Positions 24,489 to 32,897 of a DNA stretch of 64,000 nucleotides are shown piece after piece. Position numbers and translations under genes: made by a program. The stretch is taken from contig JABABD010000016.1 of the NCBI GenBank assembly GCA_014238425.1, positions 186,001-250,000 on the forward strand, given 5' to 3'. The stretch's first letter is position 1, and each line of letters begins with the position of its first letter. The notes below the pieces were generated by a model. The model ran no database searches, was not told where the DNA came from, and saw only the letters and a list, made by a program, of their open reading frames with translations. This DNA comes from Flavobacteriaceae bacterium (GTDB taxonomy: Bacteria; Bacteroidota; Bacteroidia; Flavobacteriales; Flavobacteriaceae).

Positions 24489-25484
24489 ATGAGTGAAAAG
24501 GGGAAATTTGTAATTTCTTTGGATTTTGAACTTCTTTGGGGAATGCGAGACAAAAAGTCCATAGATGACTATGGTGCTAACATTCTCGGTGTATGGGATG
24601 TTGTGCCACGTTTAATTGACCTTTTCGAAGCATATGGTGTTGGAGCGACTTGGGCGACTGTTGGTTTTTTATTTGCTTCGAACAAGGAAGAAATATTTGA
24701 ATATGCCCCAGAAGTAAAACCAAGTTATGACGACCCAAATTTATCTCCATATAATGGACATTTCGATTTGGTAAAAACCACTGAAGAAGAAGACAAATAT
24801 CATTATGCATCTGCGTTAATCGGGTTATTGCGAAAATATCCGTCTCAAGAAATTGCAACACATACGTTTTCGCACTACTACTGTAATTCAAACGGACAAA
24901 CAATCGATGACTTCAGAAAGGACATAAAGGCAGCTATAAATATTGCGAATGACAAAGGAGATAAACTTTTGAGTTTAGTATTCCCAAGAAATATGTTTAA
25001 TGAAGATTATATAAAGGTATGTGAAGAGAATGGTATTTTAACATACAGAGGTAATGAAGAAATATGGTATCATGATTCCGAAATCAATGCATCTAAAATG
25101 AAGGAGTTGAGTAAAGCCATGTTTCGCTTGCTAAACACCTACATTAATTTATCCGGACATCACTGCTATACTGAAAAAGACATTGCAAAAGAAAAACCAT
25201 ACAATATCCCTTCGAGTCGATTTTTAAGACCATTTTCTCCCAAATTAAAAATATTTGAAGGCTTAAGAAAAAAGAGAATACTTAATAGTATGACATATGC
25301 AGCAAAGAATGATTTGTTATATCATTTATGGTGGCATCCACATAATTTTGGTCAAGATCAAGAACAAAATTTTGCATTTTTGGAAGATATCTTACTGCAT
25401 TACAAAAAGTTGAACGAAATGTATGGATTCACAAGTATAACTATGGGCGATCTCGCTAAACAAATAGACGCAATAAATGGATAA
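24489..25484 (+). CDS. Polysaccharide deacetylase family protein (NodB-like)
   Basis: 331 aa with a carbohydrate-esterase-4 fold. The catalytic motif 1 is ISLDFE (D12); motif 2 is HTFSH with metal ligands H125 and H129. The C-terminal region (LLYHLWWHPHNFG) provides further His residues. No signal peptide, so it probably acts on a cytoplasmic, lipid-linked or nucleotide-linked sugar rather than on exported glycan. The next gene starts eight bases before its stop, so the two are coupled. The three-gene operon looks devoted to changing acyl groups on a surface sugar. Confidence 0.88.
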   Translation: MSEKGKFVISLDFELLWGMRDKKSIDDYGANILGVWDVVPRLIDLFEAYGVGATWATVGFLFASNKEEIFEYAPEVKPSYDDPNLSPYNGHFDLVKTTEEEDKYHYASALIGLLRKYPSQEIATHTFSHYYCNSNGQTIDDFRKDIKAAINIANDKGDKLLSLVFPRNMFNEDYIKVCEENGILTYRGNEEIWYHDSEINASKMKELSKAMFRLLNTYINLSGHHCYTEKDIAKEKPYNIPSSRFLRPFSPKLKIFEGLRKKRILNSMTYAAKNDLLYHLWWHPHNFGQDQEQNFAFLEDILLHYKKLNEMYGFTSITMGDLAKQIDAING

Positions 25485-26250
25485 AAAGATAATCATGCTT
25501 GCGGGTGATGGCCGATCTACAAAGCTTATGTATAATGGTTTAAAGGAGTCATTTAGGATTGAAAAAGTTATCATTCCAGGACCTTCGCCTGGTGGCATGA
25601 AAAAATTCTTGCAAAGGCGTATTAAGCGTTTAGGGTATTGGGAGGTATTTGGCCAGATTTTGTTTCAGGTCTTTTGTTTAAAACTTTTAAATATCACATC
25701 TAAAAAACGCGCTTCCGAAATTAGAAAGGAGTTTAATCTCTCGGAAACAGAAATCCCACATGAAATTAGAATAGATGTTCCTTCTGTGAATTCAGATGTA
25801 TGCTTGAATACTTTAAATGAGCTAGACGCAGATATTATCATCGTTAATGGAACTTCTATTATTTCAAAAAAAATATTAAATGGTGTGCGTGCTATATTTG
25901 TCAACACACATGTAGGCATTACACCAACGTATAGAGGTGTTCATGGTGGCTATTGGGCACTAGCAAGTGATGATAAAGAAAATTGTGGGGTAACAGTGCA
26001 TCTGGTTGATGCGGGAATAGACACTGGTGGTATTTTACACCAAGGTTATATTGAGCCAACTAAGAAAGACAATTTTACTACTTACCCATTGATGCAAACC
26101 GCCGAAGGTGTTAAAATGATGAAGTTAGCACTAAACGATATTATAAATGACACGGTATCTCCAAAAATTGGAGGATCCGAAAGTAAATTATGGTATCACC
26201 CAACCATTTGGGGATATTTGTATACTTGGATTGCAAAAGGAATAAACTAA
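25477..26250 (+). CDS. Formyltransferase-family enzyme, probably sugar N-formylation
   Basis: 257 aa with the formyl-transferase catalytic triad N143, H145 and D182 in FVNTHVGITPTYRGVHG and VDAGIDTGGI. The N-terminal Rossmann-like half is shorter than in methionyl-tRNA formyltransferase, and there is no C-terminal tRNA-binding domain, which excludes Fmt. A sugar N-formyltransferase using 10-formyl-tetrahydrofolate is the likely role. It overlaps the deacetylase gene; a deacetylase could expose the amine that this enzyme formylates. Confidence 0.8.
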   Translation: MDKKIIMLAGDGRSTKLMYNGLKESFRIEKVIIPGPSPGGMKKFLQRRIKRLGYWEVFGQILFQVFCLKLLNITSKKRASEIRKEFNLSETEIPHEIRIDVPSVNSDVCLNTLNELDADIIIVNGTSIISKKILNGVRAIFVNTHVGITPTYRGVHGGYWALASDDKENCGVTVHLVDAGIDTGGILHQGYIEPTKKDNFTTYPLMQTAEGVKMMKLALNDIINDTVSPKIGGSESKLWYHPTIWGYLYTWIAKGIN

Positions 26251-26276
26251 TGATTTGATCAGTTGAAAACAGCTAA

Positions 26277-27380
26277 ATGAAAAAATCGACTAGAATATAT
26301 CAAATAGACTTATTTAGATTTATTGCGGCCTTATGGGTTGTCTTATTTCACTATACGTTTAGAGGGCATTCTGCAGATAATCTGTCCTTACTTAAATTGC
26401 CTGAATTAGGCGCCTATTTTAAGTATGGTTATTTAGGAGTCGATTTGTTTTTTATAATTAGTGGATTTGTAATAATCCTTTCTATCAAGAATAACGATTT
26501 GATTGCATTTGTAAAATCGAGAATTGTTCGATTATATCCCGCTTATTGGTTTTGTCTTGCTCTTACATTTTTAGTGGTTGTCATTTGGGGAGGTACAAAG
26601 TTTAATGCATCTTTTAGTCAGTTGTTAGTTAACACGACCATGATGAATGGTGTAGTGGGCGTAGAAAATGTGGATGGTGTTTATTGGTCTTTATTAGTAG
26701 AATTGAAATTCTATTTTATGATAGCTGTTTACCTTGTTCTCGTTAAAATTAGAAATTTCAGTCTAAATCATGTCATCTTGTATTGGTTGATTCTCTCTTG
26801 TGTTTTCGTTGGAATCGACATGGCTGGCTTAGAATATGCCTTTGTTTCAAGAGTCCTTAATTTCTTTTTTATTCTCAAATACAGTTCCTATTTCATTGCT
26901 GGCATGTTGTTTTTTAAGATTTATAAAGAAGGGCAGAACATCTGGTATTTTGTAGGCTTAGTAGCTAGTCTTGCTATATCTCTTTATCATGGATGGGATC
27001 GCATTGATTACATGGTAGAAAAGTATGACACCTCATTTTCACACCTAATTATTGGCCTGTTTATTTTGTCTTTTTATGTAGTAATGTATTTGGCAAGTAC
27101 TCAGAAATTATCCGCGATTAACTCGCCTAAACTTTTGAAATTAGGAGTTTTGACCTATCCACTGTACTTAATTCATCAAAACATAGGGTATATCACTTTC
27201 AACGCTTTTGTCGGGTCCATGAACAAATATGTATTGTTGACAATCGTTCTTGTCCTAGTAATTTTTGTATCATATCTAATAAACACGTTTGTCGAGGTCC
27301 CTTTTAGTCGAAAACTTAAAGAGATAATTGAAAAGGGTATTGAAAATTATAAAAAGAAAAGAATATCAACTTCTAAGTAA
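26277..27380 (+). CDS. Acyltransferase 3 family (OafA/YrhL-like) membrane protein
   Basis: 367 aa with about ten transmembrane helices. The start (RIYQIDLFRFIAALWVVLFHYTFR) carries the conserved R/H pair of the family, followed by GYLGVDLFFIISGFVI. These proteins move acetyl or other acyl groups from the cytoplasm onto sugars outside the membrane, for example O-acetylation of O-antigen. It is third in the operon, 26 bases after the formyltransferase. No clear terminator follows; a separate promoter drives the next small gene. Confidence 0.9.
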   Translation: MKKSTRIYQIDLFRFIAALWVVLFHYTFRGHSADNLSLLKLPELGAYFKYGYLGVDLFFIISGFVIILSIKNNDLIAFVKSRIVRLYPAYWFCLALTFLVVVIWGGTKFNASFSQLLVNTTMMNGVVGVENVDGVYWSLLVELKFYFMIAVYLVLVKIRNFSLNHVILYWLILSCVFVGIDMAGLEYAFVSRVLNFFFILKYSSYFIAGMLFFKIYKEGQNIWYFVGLVASLAISLYHGWDRIDYMVEKYDTSFSHLIIGLFILSFYVVMYLASTQKLSAINSPKLLKLGVLTYPLYLIHQNIGYITFNAFVGSMNKYVLLTIVLVLVIFVSYLINTFVEVPFSRKLKEIIEKGIENYKKKRISTSK

Positions 27381-27458
27381 AAGTATTTACTAGGATTATT
27401 TATATATAGATTTTTTTTAGCTTGTTAAAATCCCTGTTAATAAATCTGAAGTTTTTAT

Positions 27459-27488
27459 TTTGAGAAACAGATTCCTGTTGTATCTTTG
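27459..27488 (+). promoter_or_regulatory. Promoter of the 53-aa membrane protein
   Basis: TTTG at 27459-27462, an 18-base spacer and TATCTTTG at 27481-27488: an exact match to the Bacteroidota consensus TTTG-N17-19-TAnnTTTG, the best promoter in the window. The start codon is 28 bases downstream. Confidence 0.75.
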
Positions 27489-27516
27489 CATTATCAAAAT
27501 AAAACGATAACTCATT

Positions 27517-27678
27517 ATGTTTGATTTCGACCAGTATTTAGGTTTCTTAGCATTCTTAACGATTTTAACCATTGGTTTTTGGTTAATGATATTTTTAATT
27601 GGATTTATTTCATTGTACTGGTTACCTGGCAGCATAGTAGATGCCATTAAAGAATGGAGAGAGAAGAAAAAAGCATAA
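27517..27678 (+). CDS. Small membrane protein, 53 aa
   Basis: Unrecognised. Most of residues 8-33 are hydrophobic (FLAFLTILTIGFWLMIFLIGF), followed by YWLPGSIVDAIKEWREKKK, an amphipathic basic tail. The gene has an excellent own promoter and its own terminator hairpin, so it is very likely expressed as a single-gene unit although it is short. Confidence 0.65.
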   Translation: MFDFDQYLGFLAFLTILTIGFWLMIFLIGFISLYWLPGSIVDAIKEWREKKKA

Positions 27679-27698
27679 TATAGATAGTTAATATAATA

Positions 27699-27727
27699 AA
27701 AAAGGAAGCCAATTGGTTTCCTTTTTT
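27699..27727. terminator. Bidirectional terminator
   Basis: AAAAGGAAGCC pairs with GGTTTCCTTTT around an AATT loop (one G-T pair), with T-rich tails on both strands. It ends the 53-aa gene and the convergent TonB-receptor gene. Confidence 0.85.
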
Positions 27728-27742
27728 ATGTTCAAAACCTTA

Positions 27743-30175
27743 CTATCCTTCAAAATCTAAATCCTCATCACCTCCGCTGCGCTGACCTCGTTCACGTTGT
27801 TTTTTCTGATTGAATCTATACGTAAATGATAAATTAAAACTACGTTGACGAAATTGAAATTCGCTAGTGCCTCTAAACGTTGGTGTAAATGATTCGCTCA
27901 TACGTTTCCTAGAATTAAACACATCGCTCACCCTAAATGCTAAGGACGCCTTGTCCTTGAAAAGATCTTTACTAAACGCTAAACTTGTTGAGAAAATGCC
28001 TTTGCTTTTGTTTTGAGCCGTTTCACTTGGTCCACGATAAAATATTCGTGTCTGCCAATCGATATCTGCTGGTAGAGTATATTTAGCATTTAATCTGGCA
28101 AACCAACTTAAATTCTCGGCATCAAATACTTGATTTTCAAAAGAGCCTTTGGTTATCGATTGAAATAAGTTGAAATTCGCATTCAAGTTGAATTTTTTAC
28201 TGGGCCTATAAGTTATAGTTGCCTCTCCGCCATAACGATCGTTTGTTGCTAAGTTAATCGGGCCACGTTTAATTACTGGTACCTCAGTACCACCAACAAT
28301 AACCGTTGTGCCAGTATCTCGGCTTACAAAGCTAAATATATCTGTGGCATGCTGATAATAAACAGATCCATTCAAAGTTACTTTTCCAAGTCTGTTTAAA
28401 TACCCAAGGTCGAACGCATCTGATATACTTGGATCTAAATCTGGATTACCTTGAAATAGGCTAGTAGCACTACTTCTGGAAGGAAACGGATTAATAAATC
28501 TCGATCTAGGTCTGCGTATTCGTCTATTGTAACCTAATGTAATACTCTCATCTTCAGAAATGGCATAACCAAGATTTACAGTTGGAAATAATTGAGTATA
28601 ACTTTTCTTTTCGAGATTGTTACTTGTCCTTTGATCAATCGTGATTCTTGTACTTTCCATTCGTAACCCCAATAAATATGAAAATTTCTCACCGAGTTTA
28701 TTCCCGTACTGAGAATAGAGGGCATTTACTTGTTGGATGAAATTTAGATTATTACTTAAATCTGTATTATTGACAAACGTGTTACCATCATCACTAAACT
28801 CAACCAGGTAATCTGTATTGAGAGTTTGAAAGTTTCCACGATAACCAAGTTCGAATTGTCCATTCTCGTTTATGGGTTCTACATAATCTGCTTGAAGCAG
28901 GATTCGCTGTTGTTCTTCATCAGTAAAGACATTCTCGATATCCAAGCCATTTTGATTAATTAGTGAGGCCTCAGTTTCTTCACTGTCCTCATATTGAAAA
29001 GCAAAGGTGAATTTATGTTGGCTATTCCCTTTAAATTGTTTGTCAAAATTCAAAGAATATTGAATGGTTTTATCCTCCTCTAATTCAGGGTCTAACCGAA
29101 TTGTTCTATTTACAAGTATGCCATTTGTATCTAATTCGTCAATGAAGTTTGTTGTGTTACTTTCGTTGTCACTATTGCGATACACAATAGATGTCGTAAT
29201 AGAGGCATTGTCATTTACATACCATTCGACACCAAAATTGGTATTCAGGCCTTTTCTTATTCTATCAAAATCGCGCTCTTCTCTTAAAAAGGTGCTTGGA
29301 TTGTTTCCATTAAAGAACTCAGTGCTTGTAAATGAATTTCCTGGCGTTTCTCTATAATTATATCCAGTTGTATTAAAAAAATTTAGGTTTCCTGTTCTAT
29401 AATTTATGTTTCCAGAAATACCAGCTTGAAACGGATATCCAGTATTTAGGGTTACCGCACCATTAAGGCCTTGTAGTTTGCTTCGTCTTAAAATAATGTT
29501 TAGGATCCCAGCTGTACCTTCGGCATCATAGCGCGCAGAAGGTGAGGTGATAACTTCAACTCTTTCGATGGATTCTGCTGGCAATTGGCGTAGCGCGTCG
29601 GTTGAATTGAGTCCTACTAAACCTGATGGTTTACCATTGATCAAGATTCGTACGTCATCATTACCACGAAGTGATACATTACCTTCAACGTCTACAGAAA
29701 CAGAAGGCACATTGTCCAAAACATCACTAACAGTCCCGCCACGAACGGTTAAGTCTTTACCGACATTGTATATTTTTTTATCCAATTTTATTTCAACAGT
29801 GGTACGTTCGGCAATGATTTCTACAGCATCTAAGGCTTCGACATCTAAACCAAGAGAAATTGTTCCAAGATTGGTATTCTCTGTAATGCGTTTGCCAGGG
29901 AAGGATTCTGTTTTAAAAGCAATGTATTCGACTGTCACATCATACATTCCAGATGGTACAGGGATACTGAAATCACCATTGATATCAGTAATGCCGCCAG
30001 TAACAACCTTATTTTGTCGTTTACTAAAAAAAGCAACCGTAGCATATTCTAAAGGTTCTTGGGAATCTTTATCAATAATTTTTCCGGAAACTATAACTTC
30101 CTTTTGCTCAGGTCGTTGAGCTTGTGTTATTGAAATACAAAATAGGGTGAAAAAGGTTAGCGTAAGATACTTCAT
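27743..30175 (-). CDS. TonB-dependent-receptor-like outer-membrane protein with carboxypeptidase-regulatory domain
   Basis: 810 aa with a signal peptide (MKYLTLTFFTLFCISITQAQ). Residues 25-105 form a carboxypeptidase-regulatory-like beta sandwich (VSGKIIDKDSQEPLEYATV), residues 115-225 a plug domain (VSDVLDNVPSVSVDVEGNVSLRGNDDVRILINGKPSG), and the rest a large beta barrel of the outer-membrane-protein-beta-barrel type with an aromatic C-terminal region and a basic tail. The substrate is unknown. There is no adjacent SusD gene, so it is not a SusCD glycan system; peptide, siderophore or envelope roles are possible. Single transcript. Confidence 0.9.
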   Translation of the reverse strand: MKYLTLTFFTLFCISITQAQRPEQKEVIVSGKIIDKDSQEPLEYATVAFFSKRQNKVVTGGITDINGDFSIPVPSGMYDVTVEYIAFKTESFPGKRITENTNLGTISLGLDVEALDAVEIIAERTTVEIKLDKKIYNVGKDLTVRGGTVSDVLDNVPSVSVDVEGNVSLRGNDDVRILINGKPSGLVGLNSTDALRQLPAESIERVEVITSPSARYDAEGTAGILNIILRRSKLQGLNGAVTLNTGYPFQAGISGNINYRTGNLNFFNTTGYNYRETPGNSFTSTEFFNGNNPSTFLREERDFDRIRKGLNTNFGVEWYVNDNASITTSIVYRNSDNESNTTNFIDELDTNGILVNRTIRLDPELEEDKTIQYSLNFDKQFKGNSQHKFTFAFQYEDSEETEASLINQNGLDIENVFTDEEQQRILLQADYVEPINENGQFELGYRGNFQTLNTDYLVEFSDDGNTFVNNTDLSNNLNFIQQVNALYSQYGNKLGEKFSYLLGLRMESTRITIDQRTSNNLEKKSYTQLFPTVNLGYAISEDESITLGYNRRIRRPRSRFINPFPSRSSATSLFQGNPDLDPSISDAFDLGYLNRLGKVTLNGSVYYQHATDIFSFVSRDTGTTVIVGGTEVPVIKRGPINLATNDRYGGEATITYRPSKKFNLNANFNLFQSITKGSFENQVFDAENLSWFARLNAKYTLPADIDWQTRIFYRGPSETAQNKSKGIFSTSLAFSKDLFKDKASLAFRVSDVFNSRKRMSESFTPTFRGTSEFQFRQRSFNLSFTYRFNQKKQRERGQRSGGDEDLDFEG

Positions 30176-30181
30176 AGCATG

Positions 30182-30216
30182 AATCGATTTTTATATCGAT
30201 TTAGATGACAAAAGTA
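30182..30216 (-). promoter_or_regulatory. TonB-receptor promoter and leader hairpin
   Basis: On the minus strand TACTTTTG (30216-30209) matches TAnnTTTG exactly. The short leader after it contains an inverted repeat (AATCGAT / ATCGATT at 30183-30201) just before the start codon, which could control translation. Confidence 0.45.
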
Positions 30217-30254
30217 TTAGAGACTTGCGTCAGTTCGGTTAAAAGTTTGTTAAA

Positions 30255-30593
30255 CTATAAAAGGTCTATAATTTTTTTTGGAGGTTTACCTATGGTCGCT
30301 TTGTTCCCATTGATAATGATTGGACCTTCAATAAGTTTCGGATATTCGATTAATAGTTCTACAAGCTGTTCGTCATTGATTTTTAGGTTCTTGAAGTTCT
30401 CTTGCCACAAGACTTCCGTCTTACGCACTATTTCAATTGGTTTTACTCCTAATAATTTGATAATCTTGGTCAATTTTTCGGAGGTTAGTTCTTCGTCGTA
30501 CTTAACAGCTTTATAATCTGCTTTCTTGGTCTCAAGTATTTCTAGGCATTCCTTGGTATTGGAAGACCCTGGATTGTGATAGACAACTATCAT
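30255..30593 (-). CDS. ArsC-like protein lacking the catalytic cysteine
   Basis: 112 aa with the thioredoxin-fold ArsC/Spx architecture: MIVVYHNPGSSNTKEC at the start, LGVKPIEIVRK in the middle and the C-terminal PKLIEGPIIINGNKATIGKPP. The catalytic Cys of the family (position 10, C-S-K-S) is Ser here (G-S-S-N), so it cannot be a normal arsenate reductase. It is a tandem paralogue of the next gene upstream and has diverged. A Cys remains at position 16. It may be a redox-independent binding protein or a pseudoenzyme. Confidence 0.8.
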   Translation of the reverse strand: MIVVYHNPGSSNTKECLEILETKKADYKAVKYDEELTSEKLTKIIKLLGVKPIEIVRKTEVLWQENFKNLKINDEQLVELLIEYPKLIEGPIIINGNKATIGKPPKKIIDLL

Positions 30594-30732
30594 GAATACG
30601 TTATTAGTTAGTTTAAGTTATCCTAAAATTATTACATTTTCGGCATAAAACAATAAACATGTGTAAATTTTTGAAGCTCTTTGTTTTAACTATTTAATCA
30701 CTAGACAAATACAGGAAAGGAATACTCATATA

Positions 30733-31074
30733 CTAAATAAAATCTATGATTTTCTCTGGAGGTCGTCCAATGATGGCCTTATTATCTTTTATGATGATAG
30801 GTCGTTCTATAAGTTTTGGGTGTTTGATCATGGCCATTAAAACATCCTTGTCTGTCATTGCCTTGCCTTTATAATTTTCTTTCCAAACAGACTCGTTTTT
30901 CCTAACTAACTCTATAGGGTTTATGCCTAGTAATTCAATGATATTTTTTAGTTCTGTCTTTGTAGGAATAGCATCCAAGTACTTTACTATTTTAAATTCT
31001 TTTCCAGAATTTTCTAGAATTTCTAGTCCGCATCTAGATTTGCTACATCTTGAGTTGTGGTATATTGTAATCAT
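30733..31074 (-). CDS. ArsC-family glutaredoxin-like protein
   Basis: 113 aa. It has the catalytic Cys at position 10 in HNSRCSKSRCGLEIL and a second Cys at 15, the ELVRKNE segment and the cis-Pro-like region ERPIIIKDNKAIIGRPPE, as in arsenate reductase (glutaredoxin) and YfgD-type proteins. No arsenic transporter or ArsR is nearby, so the true role may be general thiol redox chemistry. Its start overlaps the HAD-gene stop by four bases (ATGA), so it belongs to the prfB operon. Confidence 0.85.
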   Translation of the reverse strand: MITIYHNSRCSKSRCGLEILENSGKEFKIVKYLDAIPTKTELKNIIELLGINPIELVRKNESVWKENYKGKAMTDKDVLMAMIKHPKLIERPIIIKDNKAIIGRPPEKIIDFI

Positions 31075-31688
31075 ATAATAATATCGTAATTTTTTAATTG
31101 CTCAATCAGTGTTTCAGAATTCTTAAAATGAATACCATTAATTCCTAACGCATTTGAAGCTTGAATATTTCTTAAATTATCATCTATAAAAATAGAACGC
31201 TCTGCAGCTATGTTGAATCGATCTAAAGTCGTTCGATATATCTCAGGAAATGGCTTACGTGTCTTTTCTTCACCCGAAACTATAATACCTTCGAACCAAT
31301 GTAAAAAATCAAACCGTTGTAATGCAATCGGGAAAGTTTCATGACTCCAGTTGGTAAGCGCGACCACTTTGTACTTGTCATTTTCGACGAGGCTTTTTAA
31401 GATGTTTACAGTGCCTTGAATACGCTCGCCCAACATATCTACCCAACGATCATAATACATGCGTATTAGTGTTTCGTGTTCTGGAAACATTGCAACACGC
31501 TCTTCGGTAGCTTTGTTGATAGGATATCCTGCGTCCTGGTTTTCATTCCAATCCATGGTGCAAATTTCATCAAAGAACCATTGCATTTTTTTTCTATCGC
31601 CATTAAATACATCTAGGTATACGTATTCAGGATTCCAATCGATCAGGACACCTCCGAGGTCAAAGATTATAGCATTTATATGGTTCAT
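31071..31688 (-). CDS. HAD-family hydrolase (YihX / haloacid-dehalogenase-like)
   Basis: 205 aa phosphatase-type HAD. Motif I is FDLGGVLIDW with nucleophile D10 and Gly in place of the second Asp, as in the YihX and epoxide-hydrolase N-terminal subfamily. Motif II is VALTNWS, motif III the K in GEEKTRKPFPEIY, motif IV FIDDNLRN. Substrate unknown; YihX acts on glucose 1-phosphate. Its ATG follows the prfB stop with no gap and its stop overlaps the next start, so it is cotranscribed with prfB. Confidence 0.88.
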   Translation of the reverse strand: MNHINAIIFDLGGVLIDWNPEYVYLDVFNGDRKKMQWFFDEICTMDWNENQDAGYPINKATEERVAMFPEHETLIRMYYDRWVDMLGERIQGTVNILKSLVENDKYKVVALTNWSHETFPIALQRFDFLHWFEGIIVSGEEKTRKPFPEIYRTTLDRFNIAAERSIFIDDNLRNIQASNALGINGIHFKNSETLIEQLKNYDIII

Positions 31689-32799
31689 CTATAATTCATT
31701 TGGGTGCTCATCTTTTTGCCCCATCATCATAAGATAGGCTTTAAGAAATTCTTCAATCTGTCCATCCATAACAGCATCTACATTTCCTGTTTCATGAGCC
31801 GAGCGTACATCTTTAACCAATTTGTATGGATGCATCACATAGTTACGAATTTGGCTTCCCCACTCAATCTTCATTTTTCCGGCTTCAATATCGTCTCTTT
31901 GCTCACGCTGTTTTTGCAATTCAATCTCATATAACTGAGATTTTAACATCTGCATAGCACGATCTCTATTGTCATGCTGAGAACGCGTTTCTGAGCACTG
32001 AATTTGAATTCCAGTTGGTTTGTGGTGTAATTGTACTTTGGTTTCAACTTTATTTACATTTTGACCTCCAGCACCACTAGATCGAGCGGTTGTTATCTCG
32101 ATATCTGCAGGGTTTATTTCTATTTCTATTGTGTCATCTACTAACGGATAAACATATACCGAAGCAAAACTAGTATGACGTTTAGCATTGCTATCAAAAG
32201 GGGAGATACGTACCAATCGATGCACACCATTTTCGCCTTTTAACCAACCAAAAGCATAGTCGCCATTTATTTCTATAGTCACTGTCTTTATACCTGCAAC
32301 ATCTCCTTCTTGATAATTGAGTTCTTTGACCTTAAAACCATTTTTTTCAGCATACATTAAATACATGCGCATGAGCATGCTGGCCCAATCACAACTTTCA
32401 GTACCTCCAGCACCAGCCGTAACTTGTAAAACTGCACTCATACTGTCGCCTTCGTCAGATAGCATGTTTTTGAATTCTAAGTTTTCGATGAGTGTTAGAG
32501 CCTTATCAAACCGATTTTGGACGTCTTCTGCGCTAGCTTCACCTTCTTTATGAAATTCATAAATGACTTCGAGATCTTCAGTTAGTGTTACACCAGATTC
32601 GTAATCTTCAATCCATTTCTTTTTGTTTCGAAGAGATTGCATCACAGCTTCTGCCGCTTTCGAGTCATTCCAAAAATTTGGATCAAATGTTTGTTCCTCT
32701 TCGTTGGTTATTTCAATGCGTTTGGCATCGACGTCAAAGATACCTCCTCAACGCGCCAAGGCGTTCTATAAGACCCTTGATTTGATCCGATGTTATCAT
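31689..32799 (-). CDS. prfB: Peptide chain release factor 2, with programmed +1 frameshift
   Basis: Recognises UGA and UAA and releases finished proteins. The main frame contains the GGQ loop ([12 protein letters not shown]) and the discriminator tripeptide region. The true start is ATG 32799: 21 codons ([10 protein letters not shown]...) run to an in-frame TGA at 32736-32734, where the ribosome slips +1 from CTT to read GAC. The joined product is 369 aa, the usual RF2 length. The slip site is the classic AGGAGG-TAT-CTT-TGA-C, so RF2 shortage raises RF2 synthesis. It heads an operon with the HAD hydrolase and ArsC proteins. Counting only the uninterrupted ORF from 32645 would lose about 50 residues. 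Confidence 0.97.
32733..32748 (-). promoter_or_regulatory. prfB: prfB programmed frameshift site
   Basis: On the minus strand AGGAGG (32748-32743) lies three bases before CTT, then TGA, then C. The Shine-Dalgarno-like element pairs with 16S rRNA and pushes the ribosome +1. Notable because Bacteroidota barely use Shine-Dalgarno pairing for starting translation. Confidence 0.95.
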
Positions 32800-32897
32800 A
32801 AGAATTGTTTAGAACACAAAAATAGAATTTAACTCATATAGAGAAAACTATTGTTGATATATTTTATAGATTTATACTTTAATTAATTCCAACCAGA

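Noticed and set aside
24489-27380. Methionyl-tRNA formyltransferase
   Set aside because: The C-terminal tRNA-binding domain is missing and the neighbours modify sugars.
27743-30175. SusCD glycan-uptake locus
   Set aside because: There is no SusD-type lipoprotein or glycan enzyme next to the receptor.
30255-31074. Arsenic resistance operon
   Set aside because: No ArsR, ArsB, Acr3 or other arsenic gene is present, and one copy lacks the catalytic cysteine.
32646-32799. Sequencing error or pseudogene at the prfB 5' end
   Set aside because: The in-frame TGA sits in the exact conserved frameshift cassette, and the upstream codons match RF2.
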